A DNA stretch of 64,000 nt from Clostridiales bacterium mt11 (GTDB lineage Bacteria > Bacillota > Clostridia > Tissierellales > Tepidimicrobiaceae), in contig LN874948.1 in assembly GCA_001282665.1 (NCBI GenBank), forward strand, positions 814,213-878,212, given 5' to 3'. The notes beneath the pieces were generated by a model. The model was not told the origin of the DNA. It did not search any database and saw nothing but the letters and a program-made list of their open reading frames with translations. Positions 61,476 through 64,000 of this stretch are shown here, piece by piece; position 1 is the first letter of the stretch, and every line of letters starts with the position of its first letter. The translations under genes were made by a program, and so were the position numbers.

Positions 61476-63443
61476 TTATTTCCTCTCCTTTTTAGGTAAT
61501 TTTACTAGTTTTCCTACAAACTCATCAAAATCTTTTATCTTGCTTAATTGCTTTACCGATACTTTATCACCGAGTATCAGCTCTTGAATCATCTTATAAA
61601 TATTTTTCAATTCGTTTTGTTCTCCTTTTTTCAAAGAAAACATAAAGACTATTTGAACATTCTTTTCTGACCATCTAATGGGTTCTTTTAATATCAATAC
61701 GGATATCCCAGTTTTATATCCATTGGATTCAATAGAGTGAGGCATAGCTATTAAATTATCAAAAGATGTAGGGGATATCTTTTCTCTTTTGAAAACTAAC
61801 TTCTTAAAATCTTCTGGTGCAAACCCTTCTTGTATCATCTTGTCACTCATAAACTCAATTACATCTTGAGGCTTTTTAAAATCTAAACCATTGTAAAACA
61901 AATCCTTGTTTATATATTTTTTAGCTTGTTTTGTTAGCTTTTGTCTTTCCTGTTCATCTTCAAAATCATCTATAAATTTTTTTATTTGTAAAATATCCCT
62001 ATCGGTTAAAAAGGTTGAAATAACTACGCTGGGTATATTTACATCCTCTGGCAGCCTAACAGTGGATATTATCACATCTAAATTTTGTTCTTTTATCTTA
62101 TCTATTTCATAAATTGCAAATGGCCCAACAATCTCCATCTTATGCGAAAATAAGTTGTGGAGTTTATTATAAAGCAATTGCTTGCAAGCCATATTAGCAT
62201 GGGATATGATGGCTACCTTTTTAATAGGCTCCTTTGTTTTTTGTCTTTCAACAGCAGCTCCAAGATGTATTGCTATATAACCTATTTCATCTTCTCCCAT
62301 GGTCATATTAGTTAATTCATAGAACCTTTTCCTAATAAATACTGCAACTTCAAATAGATAAGGATAACCATTTTTTATTTCATCTAAATATGGATTATTA
62401 TAAACCCTATTATGGGAAATCCTTTTTATTAAGGAATCAATATGAGAAGATAAATATACTTTTAAATGTTTATCTTCTGTCAGATCTAAATTAAACTCAT
62501 TTCTTACTTCCTTTAAGAGTAGGTCTACTAAATCCATAGAAGTTTTGTTTATATAATCTTTACCTAATTTAAGGCGTTGATGGTGCAAAGATGCCCTTTT
62601 TAGAGAAATATTTTTAGCCATATTTGCTATCTCCAATTCATTAAAAGCTATTCCATATTCTTTATTGAAATCTTCTGCAATATTTTTAGCTATCTCCACT
62701 TCCTTAGAATCTTTTTTAACATCTAAATTTTCTCCACTATCTAGGTAGAAATTTTGCTTCATCCTCTGAACCGATACTGCACAGTGTATTATTAAACTAA
62801 CTAAGTCTAAATCTGAAAAAACAAAGTTGCTATCCTCTATGTTTTTTAATAAAATATCCTTTATTTTAATCAAATCAACTTCTTTTAGATAAGGGGAATA
62901 ATTATATAGATCGAGTAAACTTTCAAAGGTTCCATCCATGACCACATTACATAATAGATATCTTCTATATATTTCCTTTCCTTCGATAAAAAATATGTTT
63001 TTTTTCTTAGAAATAGTTAGCCCTAAGCGTTTATCTTTAAGCATATCTTTTATCCTCTTTATGTCTGCTTCTATTGTCTGTTCACTTACAAACATTTCAT
63101 CAGCTAAATAAAATACATCTACTCCTTCTTTTTGTACTAAAAGTCTTTCTATGATAAACTTCATTCTTTCTTCAGGTAGAATAGGTACGTTTTCCTGCTC
63201 TATAGATATTAGCTTGCTGAAAAGTTCTGCATCCTTTTCTCCGATTCTATAACCTTTTCCTCTAGAGGATTCTATCTTTAAGTTATGTTCTAATATAATT
63301 TCATTGATAAGTTTAATATCATCCCTTATGGTCCTATCACTAACATTTAATTCTTTGGAAACTTCTGAAGCCTTAGTCCAACCTTTTCTATTGAGTAAAT
63401 ACTCTATAATTAATTTGTGTCTTTGGAGTAGCGGTATCATCAT
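61476..63443 (-). CDS. PRD-containing PTS regulator (LicR/MtlR-like)
   Basis: Transcriptional activator of 655 aa. Two N-terminal HTH domains (about 5-65 and 85-145) are followed by two PTS regulatory domains (about 195-300 and 305-410; GEDEIGYIAIHLGAAVERQ), an EIIB-like domain with ISHANMACKQLLYNKL, and a C-terminal EIIA-like domain with LIAMPHSIES. Activity should be set by phosphorylation of the PRD and EII-like domains by HPr and the cognate PTS. The HTH start marks it as a DNA-binding activator, not an RNA antiterminator. It heads the operon it probably controls. GGAGG precedes the ATG. Confidence 0.93.
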   Translation of the reverse strand: MMIPLLQRHKLIIEYLLNRKGWTKASEVSKELNVSDRTIRDDIKLINEIILEHNLKIESSRGKGYRIGEKDAELFSKLISIEQENVPILPEERMKFIIERLLVQKEGVDVFYLADEMFVSEQTIEADIKRIKDMLKDKRLGLTISKKKNIFFIEGKEIYRRYLLCNVVMDGTFESLLDLYNYSPYLKEVDLIKIKDILLKNIEDSNFVFSDLDLVSLIIHCAVSVQRMKQNFYLDSGENLDVKKDSKEVEIAKNIAEDFNKEYGIAFNELEIANMAKNISLKRASLHHQRLKLGKDYINKTSMDLVDLLLKEVRNEFNLDLTEDKHLKVYLSSHIDSLIKRISHNRVYNNPYLDEIKNGYPYLFEVAVFIRKRFYELTNMTMGEDEIGYIAIHLGAAVERQKTKEPIKKVAIISHANMACKQLLYNKLHNLFSHKMEIVGPFAIYEIDKIKEQNLDVIISTVRLPEDVNIPSVVISTFLTDRDILQIKKFIDDFEDEQERQKLTKQAKKYINKDLFYNGLDFKKPQDVIEFMSDKMIQEGFAPEDFKKLVFKREKISPTSFDNLIAMPHSIESNGYKTGISVLILKEPIRWSEKNVQIVFMFSLKKGEQNELKNIYKMIQELILGDKVSVKQLSKIKDFDEFVGKLVKLPKKERK

Positions 63444-63645
63444 GTTATATCCTCCTCAATTAACAATATATATTTTTATAAATACTAAGTAAAATAATAA
63501 ATTTCCTATGGCTAACGGAAATTATTTATAATTCCTATTAAGTTTAATAAAAAGATAAGATAAATGTCATATGTACTAAGCCATCCCTCTTATCATTTAC
63601 TTAATATATAATTTAATTATTTTTTCTCTCCCCATTATATAACAA

Positions 63646-63676
63646 GAAAAGGAATAGTCTTAAACTATCCCTTTTC
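63646..63676 (-). terminator. Terminator after the acyl-CoA synthetase gene
   Basis: Thirteen-bp arms (63646-63658, 63664-63676) with one mismatch and a 5-nt loop, followed on the minus strand by TTGTTAT. The rest of the 259-nt gap before the PRD gene shows a 7-bp inverted repeat AATTTCC/GGAAATT (63500-63523) of uncertain role. Confidence 0.7.
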
Positions 63677-63702
63677 CTCTTTATTCCAATATATAAAAAC
63701 TT

Positions 63703-64000
63703 TTAGATTATAACTCTTCCATCTAATGCAGCTATACCTTTTTCATATACTCTTATAGGGTTAATATCTATTTCTTTGATATCTTCATTTTCGGTTATAA
63801 GTCTACTTACCTTAACAATAGTATCTACTACAGCATCAACATCTAATTTAGCTTGTCCTCTAATTCCCTTTAACATAGGATATAGTTGTAATTTTTCTAC
63901 CATATCTTTAGCCTCAGAGTAAGACACTGGAGCTATTTTGAAACTAACATCTTTTAATACCTCTACAAATATTCCCCCAAACCCTACCATCACACAAGGT
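63703..64000 (-). CDS. ADP-forming acyl-CoA synthetase, C-terminal end (partial)
   Basis: The last 98 or so residues of an ATP-grasp domain, the beta part of ADP-forming acetate-CoA ligase (Acd/COG1042). The frame is open through the window edge, so the start is missing. Recognisable are VMVGFGGIFVEVLKDVSF, LKGIRGQAKLDVDA and EIDINPIRVYEKG, the usual close of the family. The enzyme makes ATP from acyl-CoA esters produced by amino acid fermentation, in line with kal-kce. Whether alpha and beta parts are fused cannot be seen. Confidence 0.9.
   Translation of the reverse strand, partial: PCVMVGFGGIFVEVLKDVSFKIAPVSYSEAKDMVEKLQLYPMLKGIRGQAKLDVDAVVDTIVKVSRLITENEDIKEIDINPIRVYEKGIAALDGRVII

Noticed and set aside
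63500..63523. Inverted repeat AATTTCC/GGAAATT as the operator of the PRD regulator
   Set aside because: Seven-bp AT-rich arms are expected by chance, and no second copy or clear promoter supports a regulatory role.
1..64000. CRISPR array, prophage, insertion sequence or toxin-antitoxin module
   Set aside because: I found no regularly spaced repeats, phage structural genes, transposase or small paired toxin genes.

Overview
The window is a strongly A+T-rich stretch of a Gram-positive anaerobe of class Clostridia, most likely near the Tissierellales. I infer this from conserved gene blocks (sua5-ywlE-rpiB-upp; DUF1385-prmC with prfA nearby; fba-tal and glpX-rho-rpmE), the lysine-fermentation genes kal and kce, a 2-hydroxyacyl-CoA dehydratase-type activase, SLH-domain surface proteins and AGGAGG ribosome binding sites. 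The species cannot be named from the sequence. I see no rRNA, tRNA, CRISPR array, prophage or transposase gene.

Layout. 1-4.1 kb (minus): tagO-like transferase, wecB/mnaA epimerase and a PAS/sigma-54 activator, followed by three matching dyads that may be its enhancer sites for an operon off the left edge. 4.2-7 kb (minus): sua5, ywlE, rpiB, upp, with a REP-like hairpin inside the operon. 7.2-8.8 kb (plus): an orphan acyl-CoA dehydratase activase and a ZIP metal transporter. 8.8-13.7 kb (minus): an rRNA/tRNA methyltransferase, prfA, a split chromate transporter, prmC, DUF1385. 13.9-21.4 kb (minus): a sugar island with fructose-type PTS EIIA/B/C, an RpiR regulator, class II aldolase, D-lyxose isomerase, DUF4432 epimerase-like protein and xylulokinase. 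Its PTS and rpiR promoters share the same promoter-operator architecture, and a CcpA cre-like site lies in the PTS leader. 21.5-28 kb (minus): a zinc-ribbon protein, fba, tal, two glpX paralogues, rho, rpmE. 28-29.3 kb (minus): kal-kce.

29.7-34.2 kb (plus): a MacB/LolD-like ABC operon with a large CARDB-type extracellular protein. 34.2-41.4 kb: two SLH/S-layer proteins flanking pyrG, plus a small unknown gene. 41.5-44.5 kb (minus): pyroglutamyl peptidase and a secreted glucosaminidase. 44.7-50.1 kb (minus): a complete opp peptide importer (oppABCDF). 50.3-53.6 kb: a decayed DUF296 gene, a soluble chemoreceptor fused to an OppA-like binding domain, and the intact DUF296 gene. 53.9-57.4 kb: a GyrI-like protein, fruK with its DeoR repressor, and manA. 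57.5-63.4 kb (minus): a lactose/cellobiose-family PTS operon with a PRD regulator, a GH4 phospho-glycosidase and a YczE-like membrane protein. 63.7 kb to the edge: the end of an ADP-forming acyl-CoA synthetase.

Together the genes describe an organism that takes up peptides (opp, pcp) and several PTS sugars, runs glycolysis and gluconeogenesis (fba, glpX, tal), ferments lysine and possibly other amino acids through CoA esters, and carries an S-layer. The most unusual items are the cytosolic MCP-SBP_bac_5 fusion beside opp, the DUF296 relic next to it, the paired RpiR promoters, and the sigma-54 enhancer-like dyads at the left edge.
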